DNA of 33,282 bases from Burkholderiaceae bacterium (GCA_023653025.1 JAMNXS010000031.1:1-33282), one strand, 5' to 3'. Positions 18,504 through 25,667 are shown, numbered from the stretch's first letter. Made by a program: numbers and translations. Notes: a model not told the origin generated them from the letters alone.

Positions 18504-19673
18504 CTACTTCGACAACACCTGCATCGCCCGGTCGAGCCCCTCCATCGTCACCGGATACATGCGGTTGGACATCAGCTGACGGATGATCGCGATCGATTGC
18601 CGGTATTGCCACAGGCCCTCGGGCTCGGGGTTGAGCCAGATGGTTTTCGGAAACTGGTGGGCGAAGCGCTGCAGCCAGACCGCGCCGGCCTCTTCGTTGT
18701 TGTATTCGACCGAGCCGCCCGGCTGCACGATTTCATACGGGCTCATCGTCGCATCGCCGACGAAGATCAGCTTGGTGTCCGGCGGATACTTGCGCAGCAC
18801 GTCCCAGGTCGCGAAGCGCTCCGCATGGCGGCGGCGGTTGTTCTTCCATAGCGTTTCGTACACGCAGTTGTGGAAATAGAAGAACTCCATGTTCTTGAAC
18901 TCTGAGCGGGCCGCCGAGAACAGTTCCTCGACCTGCGCGATGTGGTCGTCCATGCTGCCGCCGACGTCCATCAGCATCAGCACCTTGACCTTGTTTTTGC
19001 GCTCGGGCTGCATTTTCAGGTCGAGCCAGCCGGCATTGTTGGCGGTGGCGCGTATCGTGTCGTCGAGCGCGAGTTCTTCCTGCAGTCCTTCGCGGGCAAA
19101 CTTGCGCAGCCGCCGCAGCGCGACCTTGATGTTGCGGGTGCCGAGCTCGCGTTCACTGTCGTAATCGCGGAAGGCGCGCGCTTCCCAGACCTTGACCGCG
19201 CTGCGCTGGCCGCCTTTGCCGCCGATGCGTATGCCCTCCGGGTTGACGCCGCCATTGCCGAAGGGCGAGGTACCGCCGGTGCCTATCCACTTGTTGCCGC
19301 CCTCGTGGCGGGCCTTCTGCTCGTCGAGCAGCTGCTTGAGGCGCTCCATCAGCTTGTCATAGCCGAACTTCTCGAGCTGCGCGCGCTGCTCGGGCGTGAG
19401 CTCGCGCTGTATGCGCTTCATCAGCCAGTCGAGCGGGATCTCGGGCGTCTTGTCGAACAGTTGCTGCGCCCCGTGGAAGTAATGGCCGAAGGCCTTGTCG
19501 AACTTGTCGAAGTGGGCTTCATCCTTCACCAGCGTGGTGCGCGCGAGGTAGTAGAACTCGTCGAGCGAGGAGGCGATCACCTGCTTGTCGAGCGCCTCGA
19601 GCAGGATCAGGAACTCCTTGATCGAGACCGGAACCTTCGCATCCTTGAGCGTGAAGAAGAAGTCGATCAGCAT
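18504..19673 (-). CDS. VWA-domain protein (CoxE-like), partner of MoxR ATPase
   Basis: A 389-aa cytoplasmic protein. The N-terminal 200 residues are helical and charged (IDFFFTLKDAKVPVSIKEFL, YYLARTTLVKDEAHFDKFDKAF). The C-terminal half is a von Willebrand A-like domain: KVLMLMDVGGSMDDH gives the MIDAS DxGxS, and LIFVGDATMSPYE carries the later Asp/Thr. VWA proteins of this CoxE type work with MoxR AAA+ ATPases as chaperone-like pairs that mature metalloenzymes or complexes. The MoxR gene lies 15 nt upstream, so they form one unit. The client is not evident; the nearest redox genes are the divergent cytochromes c. Confidence 0.85.
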   Translation of the reverse strand: MLIDFFFTLKDAKVPVSIKEFLILLEALDKQVIASSLDEFYYLARTTLVKDEAHFDKFDKAFGHYFHGAQQLFDKTPEIPLDWLMKRIQRELTPEQRAQLEKFGYDKLMERLKQLLDEQKARHEGGNKWIGTGGTSPFGNGGVNPEGIRIGGKGGQRSAVKVWEARAFRDYDSERELGTRNIKVALRRLRKFAREGLQEELALDDTIRATANNAGWLDLKMQPERKNKVKVLMLMDVGGSMDDHIAQVEELFSAARSEFKNMEFFYFHNCVYETLWKNNRRRHAERFATWDVLRKYPPDTKLIFVGDATMSPYEIVQPGGSVEYNNEEAGAVWLQRFAHQFPKTIWLNPEPEGLWQYRQSIAIIRQLMSNRMYPVTMEGLDRAMQVLSK

Positions 19674-19688
19674 GTCGGCGGGTCGCGC

Positions 19689-20543
19689 TTAACGGTTCTG
19701 CCGCGACATGAAGACCAGCCGCTCGAACAGGTGCACATCCTGCTCGTTTTTGAGCAGCGCGCCATGCAGCGGCGGCACGATGCTCTTGTGGTCTTTCGAC
19801 TGCAGCGCTTCGGGCGGGATGTCTTCGGCCAGCAGCAACTTGAGCCAGTCCAGCAGTTCGGAGGTCGACGGTTTCTTCTTCAGCCCGGGCACCTCGCGCA
19901 GCTCGAAGAACGTATGCAGCGCCGAGGCCAGCAGGTCGCGCTTGATGGTCGGGAAATGGACATCGACGATTTGCTGCATCGTCTCCTTGTCCGGGAATTT
20001 GATGTAATGGAAGAAGCAGCGGCGCAGGAAGGCGTCCGGCAGCTCCTTCTCGTTGTTCGACGTGATGATGACCAGCGGCCGGTGCTTCGCGCGCACCATC
20101 TCGCGCGTTTCGTAGACGTAGAACTCCATGCGGTCGAGTTCGCGCAGCAGATCGTTCGGGAATTCGATGTCGGCCTTGTCGATTTCGTCGATCAGCAGCA
20201 CAACCGGCTCGTCTGCCGTGAACGCCTGCCAGAGCACGCCCTTGACGATGTAGTTGTGGATGTCCTTCACGCGCTCGTCGCCGAGCTGCGAATCGCGCAG
20301 CCGCGACACCGCGTCGTATTCGTACAGGCCCTGCTGCGCTTTGGTGGTGGACTTGATATGCCATTGCAAAAGTGGCATCTCCAGCGCGGCGGCCACTTCC
20401 TCCGCGAGCATGGTCTTGCCGGTGCCGGGCTCGCCCTTGATCAGCAGCGGACGCTGCAGCGTGAGGGCGGCGTTGACGGCGAGTTTCAGGTCCTGCGTGG
20501 CAACGTACTGGTCGGAGCCATCGAAGCGTTTGGGCGCGTTCAT
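19689..20543 (-). CDS. MoxR-family AAA+ ATPase
   Basis: A 284-aa AAA+ protein. Walker A is GEPGTGKTMLAEEV (about residues 37-50), Walker B VVLLIDEIDKAD, sensor 1 IITSNNEKELPDAFLRRCFFHYIKFP with the arginine finger pair, and a helical lid follows. It is the motor half of a MoxR-VWA chaperone pair with the downstream gene. Upstream, the - strand has a -10-like TATACT (20581-20576) without a good -35. It is divergent from the cytochrome operon. Confidence 0.9.
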   Translation of the reverse strand: MNAPKRFDGSDQYVATQDLKLAVNAALTLQRPLLIKGEPGTGKTMLAEEVAAALEMPLLQWHIKSTTKAQQGLYEYDAVSRLRDSQLGDERVKDIHNYIVKGVLWQAFTADEPVVLLIDEIDKADIEFPNDLLRELDRMEFYVYETREMVRAKHRPLVIITSNNEKELPDAFLRRCFFHYIKFPDKETMQQIVDVHFPTIKRDLLASALHTFFELREVPGLKKKPSTSELLDWLKLLLAEDIPPEALQSKDHKSIVPPLHGALLKNEQDVHLFERLVFMSRQNR

Positions 20544-20693
20544 CGGGAATCGTCGAGTCGGGAAAGAAGCGGCTCAGTATAAACGACGGCCCGACACCGG
20601 GCTGCACGGCAGTGCCAGCATCGGCAGCACCGCAGAGGATAGAACCCTACTGAAGGGTCATCTATTTGGTGAATAGCAGCCGGAAATACAAAT

Positions 20694-20721
20694 CGACAGA
20701 GCCCGGTGTTTTGGTTAGAAT
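20694..20721 (+). promoter_or_regulatory. Sigma-70 promoter of the cytochrome c pair
   Basis: -35 TCGACA (20694-20699), a 16-bp spacer and -10 TAGAAT (20716-20721); both boxes match consensus at 5 of 6. Transcription would start near 20728, giving a leader of about 90 nt with a T-rich stretch at 20730-20736. Confidence 0.6.
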
Positions 20722-20818
20722 TTGGGCGCTTTTTTTGCACGGGCAGGCAACACAACAAGCTGGTCCACTCTAAAAAGCCTGTTTCCGTCACCTCGTTTTA
20801 TCCAACTACCGGGCTATC

Positions 20819-21139
20819 ATGAAAAAACTCTTTGCTCTCCTCGCTCTGGCGGGTGTGGCTCAGGTGTCCGCGGCCGCTGACATCAAGGGCGACGCCGCTG
20901 CCGCCAAAAACAAGGTAGCGATGTGCGTCGGCTGCCATGGCATCGCCGGTTACAAGGCGACTTACCCCGAGGTCTATCGCGTTCCGATGCTGGGCGGCCA
21001 GTCCGAGAAGTACATTGCCGCCGCGCTGAACGCCTACAAGAAAGGCGAGCGCAACCATCCGTCGATGGTAGGCATCGCCAAGGGCCTGTCCGACCAGGAC
21101 ATCGCCGATCTCGCCGCCTACTACGCGCAGCAGAAATAA
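20819..21139 (+). CDS. Periplasmic mono-haem cytochrome c (class I)
   Basis: A 106-aa electron carrier with a signal peptide ending near VSAAA. One haem site, CVGCH, and a probable axial Met in HPSMVGIAKGLSDQDIADLAAYYAQ. The pattern is cytochrome c553/c4-like. It is followed after 12 nt by a second cytochrome of the same type; the two resemble the halves of dihaem cytochrome c4. Likely role: passing electrons between the bc1 complex and terminal oxidases or other periplasmic enzymes. The ribosome site is weak. Confidence 0.9.
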   Translation: MKKLFALLALAGVAQVSAAADIKGDAAAAKNKVAMCVGCHGIAGYKATYPEVYRVPMLGGQSEKYIAAALNAYKKGERNHPSMVGIAKGLSDQDIADLAAYYAQQK

Positions 21140-21151
21140 ACGGAGCTCTTC

Positions 21152-21490
21152 ATGAAAAAGATTGTTGCCCTGCTGGCGCTTGCGCTGTCCGTCAATGCCT
21201 TCGCCGGCAATGTCGAGGCAGGCAAGGCCGCCGCACAGAAGTACAACTGCGCATCCTGCCACGGCGCAGACTACAACACGCCGATCGACCCCAGCTACCC
21301 GAAGCTGGCCGGCCAGCATGCCGACTACCTGAAGCATTCGCTGAAAGCCTACCAGCGCGGTGGCAACGCCGCCAATGGCCGCGGCAACGCGATCATGGCC
21401 GGCATGGCCAAGCCGCTGTCGGCCAAGGACATCGACGACATTTCCGCCTACCTCGCCAGCCTGCCGGGCTCGCTGGTGGTGCGCAAGTAA
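21152..21490 (+). CDS. Periplasmic mono-haem cytochrome c (class I), second copy
   Basis: A 112-aa protein with a signal peptide ending near NAFAG, haem site CASCH and axial Met candidate in AIMAGMAKPLSAKDIDDISAYLASL. It is a paralogue of the preceding cytochrome (shared GGQ/AGQ-YL-ALKAY and LS-DI--ISAYLA pattern). GGAG (21142-21145) precedes the ATG. Ends 15 nt before a strong terminator. Confidence 0.92.
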   Translation: MKKIVALLALALSVNAFAGNVEAGKAAAQKYNCASCHGADYNTPIDPSYPKLAGQHADYLKHSLKAYQRGGNAANGRGNAIMAGMAKPLSAKDIDDISAYLASLPGSLVVRK

Positions 21491-21505
21491 CTCTGCGCTG
21501 TCCTG

Positions 21506-21533
21506 AAAAAACCGCGGCTTGCCGCGGTTTTTT
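21506..21533. terminator. Bidirectional rho-independent terminator
   Basis: ACCGCGGC-TT-GCCGCGGT (21511-21528) is flanked by A and T runs (A from 21506, T to 21533). It lies between the convergent cytochrome operon and the DUF1841 gene and can serve both. Confidence 0.9.
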
Positions 21534-21556
21534 GTTGTCCGCTGCTGTCCTGCGGA

Positions 21557-21985
21557 CTACCCCCGTGCTTTGCGGTTGACGCAGTCGATGTAGGCCTGCC
21601 CGTCCGGCGGTGTGCCGTTGCGCTGCGCGGTCCACAGCATTTCGCCGAGGCACTCCATGATGGCGTGCTGCGCGTCGTGCTCGCCCGACCGGGCGGCGAG
21701 CCGGACATAGGCGTCGCGTATGCCGGGCGGCTGGTCAATCGATACCTGTTCCGAAATCGACAGGTGCATGGCGAGGTGGAGGAAGGGGTTCGACTGGCCC
21801 TTGCCGATATCGTAGTCGGCGGCCTGCGCGGCGTTGGCGTCGGCCAGTTCGGCTTCGTATTCCGGATGCTGCAGCAGCCAGTCGCGCGCGATTGCTTCCA
21901 GCGGCGTCAGGATCTCGCCGGCGCCGGCCTTGCGCCAGGTGTCACAGAAGAAGCGACGGACTTCGTCTCGGGTGGGATTGAACAT
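21557..21985 (-). CDS. DUF1841 family protein
   Basis: A 142-aa soluble protein that matches the DUF1841 family (FNPTRDEVRRFFCDTW, HPEYEAEL, GKGQSNPFLHLAMHLSISEQVSIDQPPGIR, HDAQHAIMECLGEMLWTAQRNG). The family is common in beta- and gammaproteobacteria; its function is not known. The conserved His residues in NPFLHLAMHL and HDAQHAIMECLGE suggest a metal- or ligand-binding helical bundle, which is only inference. It is the last gene of a - strand run rsxB-nth-small ORF-DUF1841. Confidence 0.9.
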   Translation of the reverse strand: MFNPTRDEVRRFFCDTWRKAGAGEILTPLEAIARDWLLQHPEYEAELADANAAQAADYDIGKGQSNPFLHLAMHLSISEQVSIDQPPGIRDAYVRLAARSGEHDAQHAIMECLGEMLWTAQRNGTPPDGQAYIDCVNRKARG

Positions 21986-21994
21986 GACAGTACT

Positions 21995-22105
21995 TTACCC
22001 CGACTCCGCTCGGAACCCGACCGCCAGCGGCTGCGTCCTGGCACCCATCTTGCCCATCTCGCCGAGCCCGACGGCGGTGTGGAAAAAGGCTGCCACGCTG
22101 GTCAC
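21995..22105 (-). CDS. Candidate 36-aa small ORF coupled to nth
   Basis: A GTG start overlaps the nth stop (GTGA), and a 36-codon frame follows with TAA at 21997-21995. The peptide contains AAFFHTAVGLGEMGKMGART and ends VGFRAESG. It fills the gap between nth and DUF1841 exactly. I recognise no family. It could be a real coupled small protein, the remnant of a larger gene, or chance. Confidence 0.3.
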   Translation of the reverse strand: MTSVAAFFHTAVGLGEMGKMGARTQPLAVGFRAESG

Positions 22106-22752
22106 AGGCCCTGGTCGGGCGCGGGGGTCTTGGGGCGGTACTCGCAGAGGTCGGCAATCAGGCAGTTCCAGCATTGCGGGCTGCGCGCGGTGCAGGTGTA
22201 GCGGCCGTGCAGGATCAGCCAGTGATGCGCGTCCATCAGGTAGTCGGCCGGCACGAACTTCATCAGCTTCGCCTCGACGATATCGACATTCTTGCCGGGT
22301 GCGATACCGGTGCGGTTGGAGACGCGGAAGATATGCGTGTCGACCGCCATCGCCGCCACGCCGAAGGCGGTATTGAGCACGACATTCGCGGTCTTGCGGC
22401 CGACGCCAGGTAGCGCCTGCAGCGATTCGCGGTCGCGCGGCACGTGGCCGCCATGCTGCTCGACAAGCAGCCGGCAGGTCTCGATTACGTTCTTCGCCTT
22501 GGTCTTGTAGAGGCCGATGGTCTGGATGTAGGGGATCAGTCCGTCGACGCCCAGCGCGTGAATGGCGGCCGGCGAATTCGCTATCGGATACAGCCTGCGC
22601 GTAGCCTTGTTGACCGAGACATCGGTCGCCTGCGCCGACAGGATCACCGCGATCAGCAACTCGAACGGCGTCGTGTACTCGAGCTCGGTGGTGGGGTGCG
22701 GATTGGCCTGCTTCAGGCGCTCGAAAATCTGCCGGCGTTTGTCTGCGTTCAT
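22102..22752 (-). CDS. nth: Endonuclease III
   Basis: Bifunctional DNA glycosylase/AP lyase that removes oxidised pyrimidines in base excision repair. The 216-aa protein has a helix-hairpin-helix [13 protein letters not shown] with catalytic Lys120 and Asp138 in [10 protein letters not shown], both at the same numbers as in E. coli. The [4Fe-4S] cluster cysteines are Cys187, 194, 197 and 203, again at E. coli positions. The start overlaps the rsxB stop by 4 nt (ATGA), so translation is coupled. The frame is open upstream inside rsxB, but 22752 is the family start. Confidence 0.97.
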   Translation of the reverse strand: MNADKRRQIFERLKQANPHPTTELEYTTPFELLIAVILSAQATDVSVNKATRRLYPIANSPAAIHALGVDGLIPYIQTIGLYKTKAKNVIETCRLLVEQHGGHVPRDRESLQALPGVGRKTANVVLNTAFGVAAMAVDTHIFRVSNRTGIAPGKNVDIVEAKLMKFVPADYLMDAHHWLILHGRYTCTARSPQCWNCLIADLCEYRPKTPAPDQGL

Positions 22753-23462
22753 GGCTTGTCTTGCGCGGGGTCCTGTACGGTGTCCTGCGCCGCCTTCTCC
22801 TTCTGCAGGCGCGCGCGCTCCATCGCCGCCTGGATGATGGCGCGCTTGCGCTCCTTTTCCGCCTGCTCGGCCGCGCCGGCCGGCGTCGAGGCGTCCACTT
22901 CCTTCAGCTTGGCGACGGCCTTGGCGGCCAGCCGCGCGTCGTTTTCTTCCTTGTCGCGCCTGAGCCTGTGCGCGCGCGCCGCGTGCCGCTGGCGCGCGGC
23001 GTCGGCGTCCTGCTGCGTCCAGGCGGCCCAGGCGGTGCGGCCCGGCGTGGCCGTGACCATGCTGATGCAGTCGACCGGGCAGGGCGCCACGCACAGGTCG
23101 CAGCCGGTGCACAGCGCCGGCACGACGGTGTGCATCTGCTTGGCAGCGCCAACGATGGCATCGACCGGGCAGGCCTGGATGCAGAGCGTGCAGCCGATGC
23201 AGACCGCCTCGTCGATCACGGCCACCGGCCGCTCGCGCTCGTGGCCATGCGCGGGATGGATCGGAATGACCGGCTTGCCGAGCAGCGCGGCAATGCGCGC
23301 GACGCCTTCAGCGCCGCCCGGCGGGCACTGGTTGTAGCCGGCGCTGCCGTCCGCGATCGCTTCCGCGTACGGACGGCAGGCGGGGAAGCCGCATTTCGTG
23401 CACTGCGTCTGCGGCAGCAGGTCCTCGATGCGTTCGGCCAGTGATTTCGGGGATTCGGACAT
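22749..23462 (-). CDS. rsxB: RnfB/RsxB-type iron-sulfur protein (no membrane anchor)
   Basis: A 237-aa ferredoxin-like protein. An N-terminal 4Fe-4S domain has Cys21, 24, 29 and 46 ([16 protein letters not shown] and GYNQCPPGG). Two ferredoxin motifs follow, [15 protein letters not shown] and [15 protein letters not shown]. The C-terminal 100 residues are a charged, Ala/Lys/Arg-rich helix without known fold. Canonical RnfB begins with a membrane helix; this one does not, and no other rnf genes are nearby, so it likely acts as a soluble electron carrier. The coupling with nth, itself an Fe-S enzyme, is a common beta/gammaproteobacterial arrangement. Confidence 0.9.
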   Translation of the reverse strand: MSESPKSLAERIEDLLPQTQCTKCGFPACRPYAEAIADGSAGYNQCPPGGAEGVARIAALLGKPVIPIHPAHGHERERPVAVIDEAVCIGCTLCIQACPVDAIVGAAKQMHTVVPALCTGCDLCVAPCPVDCISMVTATPGRTAWAAWTQQDADAARQRHAARAHRLRRDKEENDARLAAKAVAKLKEVDASTPAGAAEQAEKERKRAIIQAAMERARLQKEKAAQDTVQDPAQDKP

Positions 23463-23500
23463 ATCCCGGCATTATCCGATATTTGCCGCTGCCGAAAGCA

Positions 23501-23528
23501 ACAAGGCCGCCCCGAGGGGCGGCCTTGT
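23501..23528. terminator. Hairpin downstream of phaZ
   Basis: A perfect 13-bp stem, 23501-23513 with 23516-23528, around a 2-base loop. On the - strand it is followed by TGCTTTC, a weak T tract. It probably ends the phaZ transcript. It lies just before rsxB, which runs in the same direction. Confidence 0.7.
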
Positions 23529-23545
23529 GCCGGAGCCTGCGCGCG

Positions 23546-24781
23546 TCAGGCGTGCGCCCTGATGAACTCCGCGATCTTCGGCGCGATGATCTCGCGCCAG
23601 CGGCGGCCGGAGAAGATGCCGTAATGGCCGCACTTGGGCGCGGTGAAGTGCTGCTTGTCCTGCTTCGGTATGCCCGCGCACAGGTCCTGCGCGGCGCGCG
23701 TCTGGCCGGAGCCGGAGATGTCGTCCAGTTCGCCCTCGATGGTGAACAGCGCGACGTTCGTGATGTCCTGCGGCCGCACCGGCTTGCCCTCGACTTCCCA
23801 GGTGCCGAGCGGCAGTGCGTGGTCCTGGAACACGGTCTTGATGGTCTCGAGGTAGTACTCGGCCGGCATATCGAGCACGGCGTTGTACTCGTCGTAGAAT
23901 TTGCGGTGCTCCTCGGCCGACTCGTTGTCGCCTTCGCGCAGGTGCAGATAAAACTCCCAGTGGCTCTGCGCATGGCGGCGCGGATTCATCGCCACGAAGC
24001 CGGCATGCTGCAGGAAGCCCGGATAGACACGGCGGCCATAGCCCGGATAGTTCGGCGGCACGTTGTAGATGACGTTGTTCTCGAACCAGGCGTAGGGCTT
24101 GTTGGTCGCGAGGTCGTTGACCGCTGTCGGCGACTTGCGCGGATCGATCGGGCCGCCCATCATCACCATCGTCTTCGGCATCACCGGCTCTTTGGCGCTG
24201 GCCATCAGCGAGATCGCGGCCAGTACCGGCACCGTCGGCTGGCAGACCGAGATCACGTTCACGCCGGCACCGAGGAAGCGGATGAACTCCTGCACGTAAT
24301 AGACATAGTCGTACAGATGGAAGGAGCCGTGCTCGAGCGGCACCATGCGCGCATCGGTCCAGTCGGTGATGTAGACGTCATGCTCGGGCAGCAGCGCGCG
24401 CACGGTGTCACGCAGCAGCGTCGCATGATGGCCCGACAGCGGTGCCACCAGCAGCACGACGGGTTGCGCTAGCTCGCGCAGCGCCGGGTCGCGGTGGTCC
24501 TTGCGGAAATGCAGCAGCTTACAGAACGGCTTGTCGTCGGCGACCTCCTCGATGACGGCAGTCTTGACGCCGGCCACCTCGGTCGACGTGATGCCGAAGG
24601 CCGGCTTTTCATATTCCTTGCCGAGCCTGAACATCAGTTCATAGCCGGCCGCGATCCGCTGCGCAAAGGGCGTATGGGCAAAGGGCGATACCGGGTTGGT
24701 GAACAGCTTCGACGATGCCTCGGCCCACTGGATCAGCGGGCTGAGCAGGGTGCGGTTCATCTCGTGCAGTTGGTAGAGCAT
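23546..24781 (-). CDS. phaZ: Intracellular polyhydroxyalkanoate depolymerase
   Basis: Mobilises stored PHB/PHA granules by hydrolysing the polymer. The 411-aa protein is typical of the PhaZa1 family, which uses a cysteine nucleophile: Cys180 in VISVCQPTVPVLAA, in place of a lipase Ser. The Asp candidate lies in IEGELDDISGSGQT and the His in PKCGHYGIFSGRRWRE. Also seen are LLVAPLSGHHATLLRDTV, the oxyanion-side motif, and a long N-terminal LYQLHEMNRTLLSPL region typical of the family. GAGGGG precedes the ATG by 5 nt. A PHA-granule-type protein is encoded at the window end. Confidence 0.95.
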   Translation of the reverse strand: MLYQLHEMNRTLLSPLIQWAEASSKLFTNPVSPFAHTPFAQRIAAGYELMFRLGKEYEKPAFGITSTEVAGVKTAVIEEVADDKPFCKLLHFRKDHRDPALRELAQPVVLLVAPLSGHHATLLRDTVRALLPEHDVYITDWTDARMVPLEHGSFHLYDYVYYVQEFIRFLGAGVNVISVCQPTVPVLAAISLMASAKEPVMPKTMVMMGGPIDPRKSPTAVNDLATNKPYAWFENNVIYNVPPNYPGYGRRVYPGFLQHAGFVAMNPRRHAQSHWEFYLHLREGDNESAEEHRKFYDEYNAVLDMPAEYYLETIKTVFQDHALPLGTWEVEGKPVRPQDITNVALFTIEGELDDISGSGQTRAAQDLCAGIPKQDKQHFTAPKCGHYGIFSGRRWREIIAPKIAEFIRAHA

Positions 24782-25073
24782 GGTGACCCCTCATTCAAGA
24801 CGCTCGAATTGTGTCGCGTAGTCGGTGTTTCTGCAATGCAGCAAGCACAATACTCGAACATTTGATCGAATAAAGCATGAGCAGCCCCGGCTTTGCCTGT
24901 CATTTGCCGCGGGGATCGACGCTCTCGACGCACGGCAGCGCAGCTGCCGCATTTTTTCCTGAATGTAACACACCGATTGTGCGCTCCGCGCCGAACCGGT
25001 TGGTCATTTTGCAACCATTTATTCTGCGTGTCCGATGGCGGGAAAGCCGAGCATGGTCATTGCCGCACCGTCA

Positions 25074-25096
25074 TTCCCGACTGCCGCAGTCGGGAA
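25074..25096. repeat. Perfect 10-bp inverted repeat, dRS3-like
   Basis: TTCCCGACTG (25074-25083) and CAGTCGGGAA (25087-25096) around CCG. The outer ATTCCC...GGGAA frame resembles the small dispersed ATTCCC-N8-GGGAAT class of repeats known in Neisseria and other betaproteobacteria. A second stem, TTGCCGG/CCGGCAA (25111-25117 with 25125-25131), follows. Confidence 0.5.
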
Positions 25097-25172
25097 ATTA
25101 GACCGCAGTTTTGCCGGAATTGTCCCGGCAAAGCCGCACGGTCGGACTTTTATCCGAGGGAGCGCAAAGGGG

Positions 25173-25205
25173 TTGACGGTCGTGCATGCTTGCCCGTGAT
25201 ACACT
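25173..25205 (+). promoter_or_regulatory. Candidate promoter of the DUF2946 operon
   Basis: TTGACG at 25173-25178 and an extended -10, TGaTACACT, at 25197-25205. The spacer (21 bp) is too long for a standard pair, so the extended -10 would have to carry it. Transcription would begin at about 25212, at or next to the ATG at 25214, giving a leaderless or nearly leaderless mRNA. No ribosome site is seen before that ATG, which fits. Confidence 0.3.
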
Positions 25206-25213
25206 CTGCGCCG

Positions 25214-25600
25214 ATGAATTTCCGCTCGTCTTCCCGGTTCCCGCTCGCCGCGCTGCTGCTGTTCGCCCTGCTGATGCAGGCGCTGCTGCCGGCGTGGGCG
25301 GCTGCGCGCACGGCGTCGCCGGCGCGCTGGATCGAGGTCTGCTCGGTGTCCGGCCTGCAGCGGATACAGGCCGACCCGGCGCAGGACCCGGTGCAGGGCA
25401 AGGCGCAGAAAACGGCGGCGCATGCCGGCGCCGACCACTGTGCGCTGTGCGTTGCCTCGGGCGCCGTTCCCCGGTTTGATGTCACCCCGCATCTTCGCGC
25501 CGGTCTCTCCGACGCGTCGCCGGCAGTTGTTCCCGGCCTTACCTTCATCGTCTTCCCCGGACACGCGCTCCATTCGCGCGCACCGCCCCCATTCTCCTGA
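25214..25600 (+). CDS. cruR: DUF2946 copper-sensing leader protein (CruR/BP2923 type)
   Basis: A 128-aa DUF2946-family protein with one N-terminal hydrophobic helix (about 9-30), the family motif WIEVCSVSG (Cys43) and a CxxC in DHCALC (Cys76, Cys79). The C-terminus is RAPPPFS, with RAPP at residues 122-125 (25577-25588). In Bordetella pertussis a DUF2946 protein with CxxC and a C-terminal RAPP heads a TonB-receptor operon and acts as a regulatory uORF. There the ribosome arrests on RAPP without copper; copper bound to the nascent CxxC relieves the arrest and Rho then stops transcription before the receptor gene (established for bp2923; the symbol cruR is from memory). Motifs, order and spacing here match, so the same role is inferred. 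No ribosome site is visible at the start. Confidence 0.85.
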   Translation: MNFRSSSRFPLAALLLFALLMQALLPAWAAARTASPARWIEVCSVSGLQRIQADPAQDPVQGKAQKTAAHAGADHCALCVASGAVPRFDVTPHLRAGLSDASPAVVPGLTFIVFPGHALHSRAPPPFS

Positions 25601-25661
25601 CGTCAAGACCCGTTTTCCGCACCGGCCTACGCTAGCAGGCCGGGCTGACTGCTTTCAGGAG
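25594..25661 (+). promoter_or_regulatory. Anti-Shine-Dalgarno / Shine-Dalgarno switch between leader and receptor
   Basis: CTCCTGA (25594-25600), which includes the leader's stop codon, is perfectly complementary to TCAGGAG (25655-25661), which contains the receptor's ribosome site. Between them CCGGCCT (25622-25628) pairs with AGGCCGG (25637-25643). The first part of the gap (25601-25628) is C-rich and poor in G, as a Rho loading site would be. A ribosome halted on the RAPP codons would cover the left strand of the long helix and expose the receptor's start site. The pairing is seen in the sequence; the switch is inference. Confidence 0.55.
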
Positions 25662-25667
25662 TATTAC

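Larger units (their letters stand above)
24782..25213. other. Divergent intergenic region, phaZ / DUF2946 operon
   Basis: A 432-bp region without a convincing gene. The part next to phaZ is A+T-rich and should hold its promoter, although I cannot pick a clear -35/-10 pair. The part next to the copper-type operon carries two hairpins (25074-25096 and 25111-25131) and a possible promoter just before the DUF2946 start. Open frames crossing it are not supported by ribosome sites or family matches. Confidence 0.5.

Noticed and set aside
18942-20582. Long + frame opposite the VWA and MoxR genes
   Set aside because: Composition and lack of any family motif show it is antisense to two well-supported genes.
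24893-25213. N-terminal extension of the DUF2946 protein upstream of 25214
   Set aside because: The extension is Arg-rich, would hide the hydrophobic N-terminus, runs through both hairpins, and has no start with a ribosome site.
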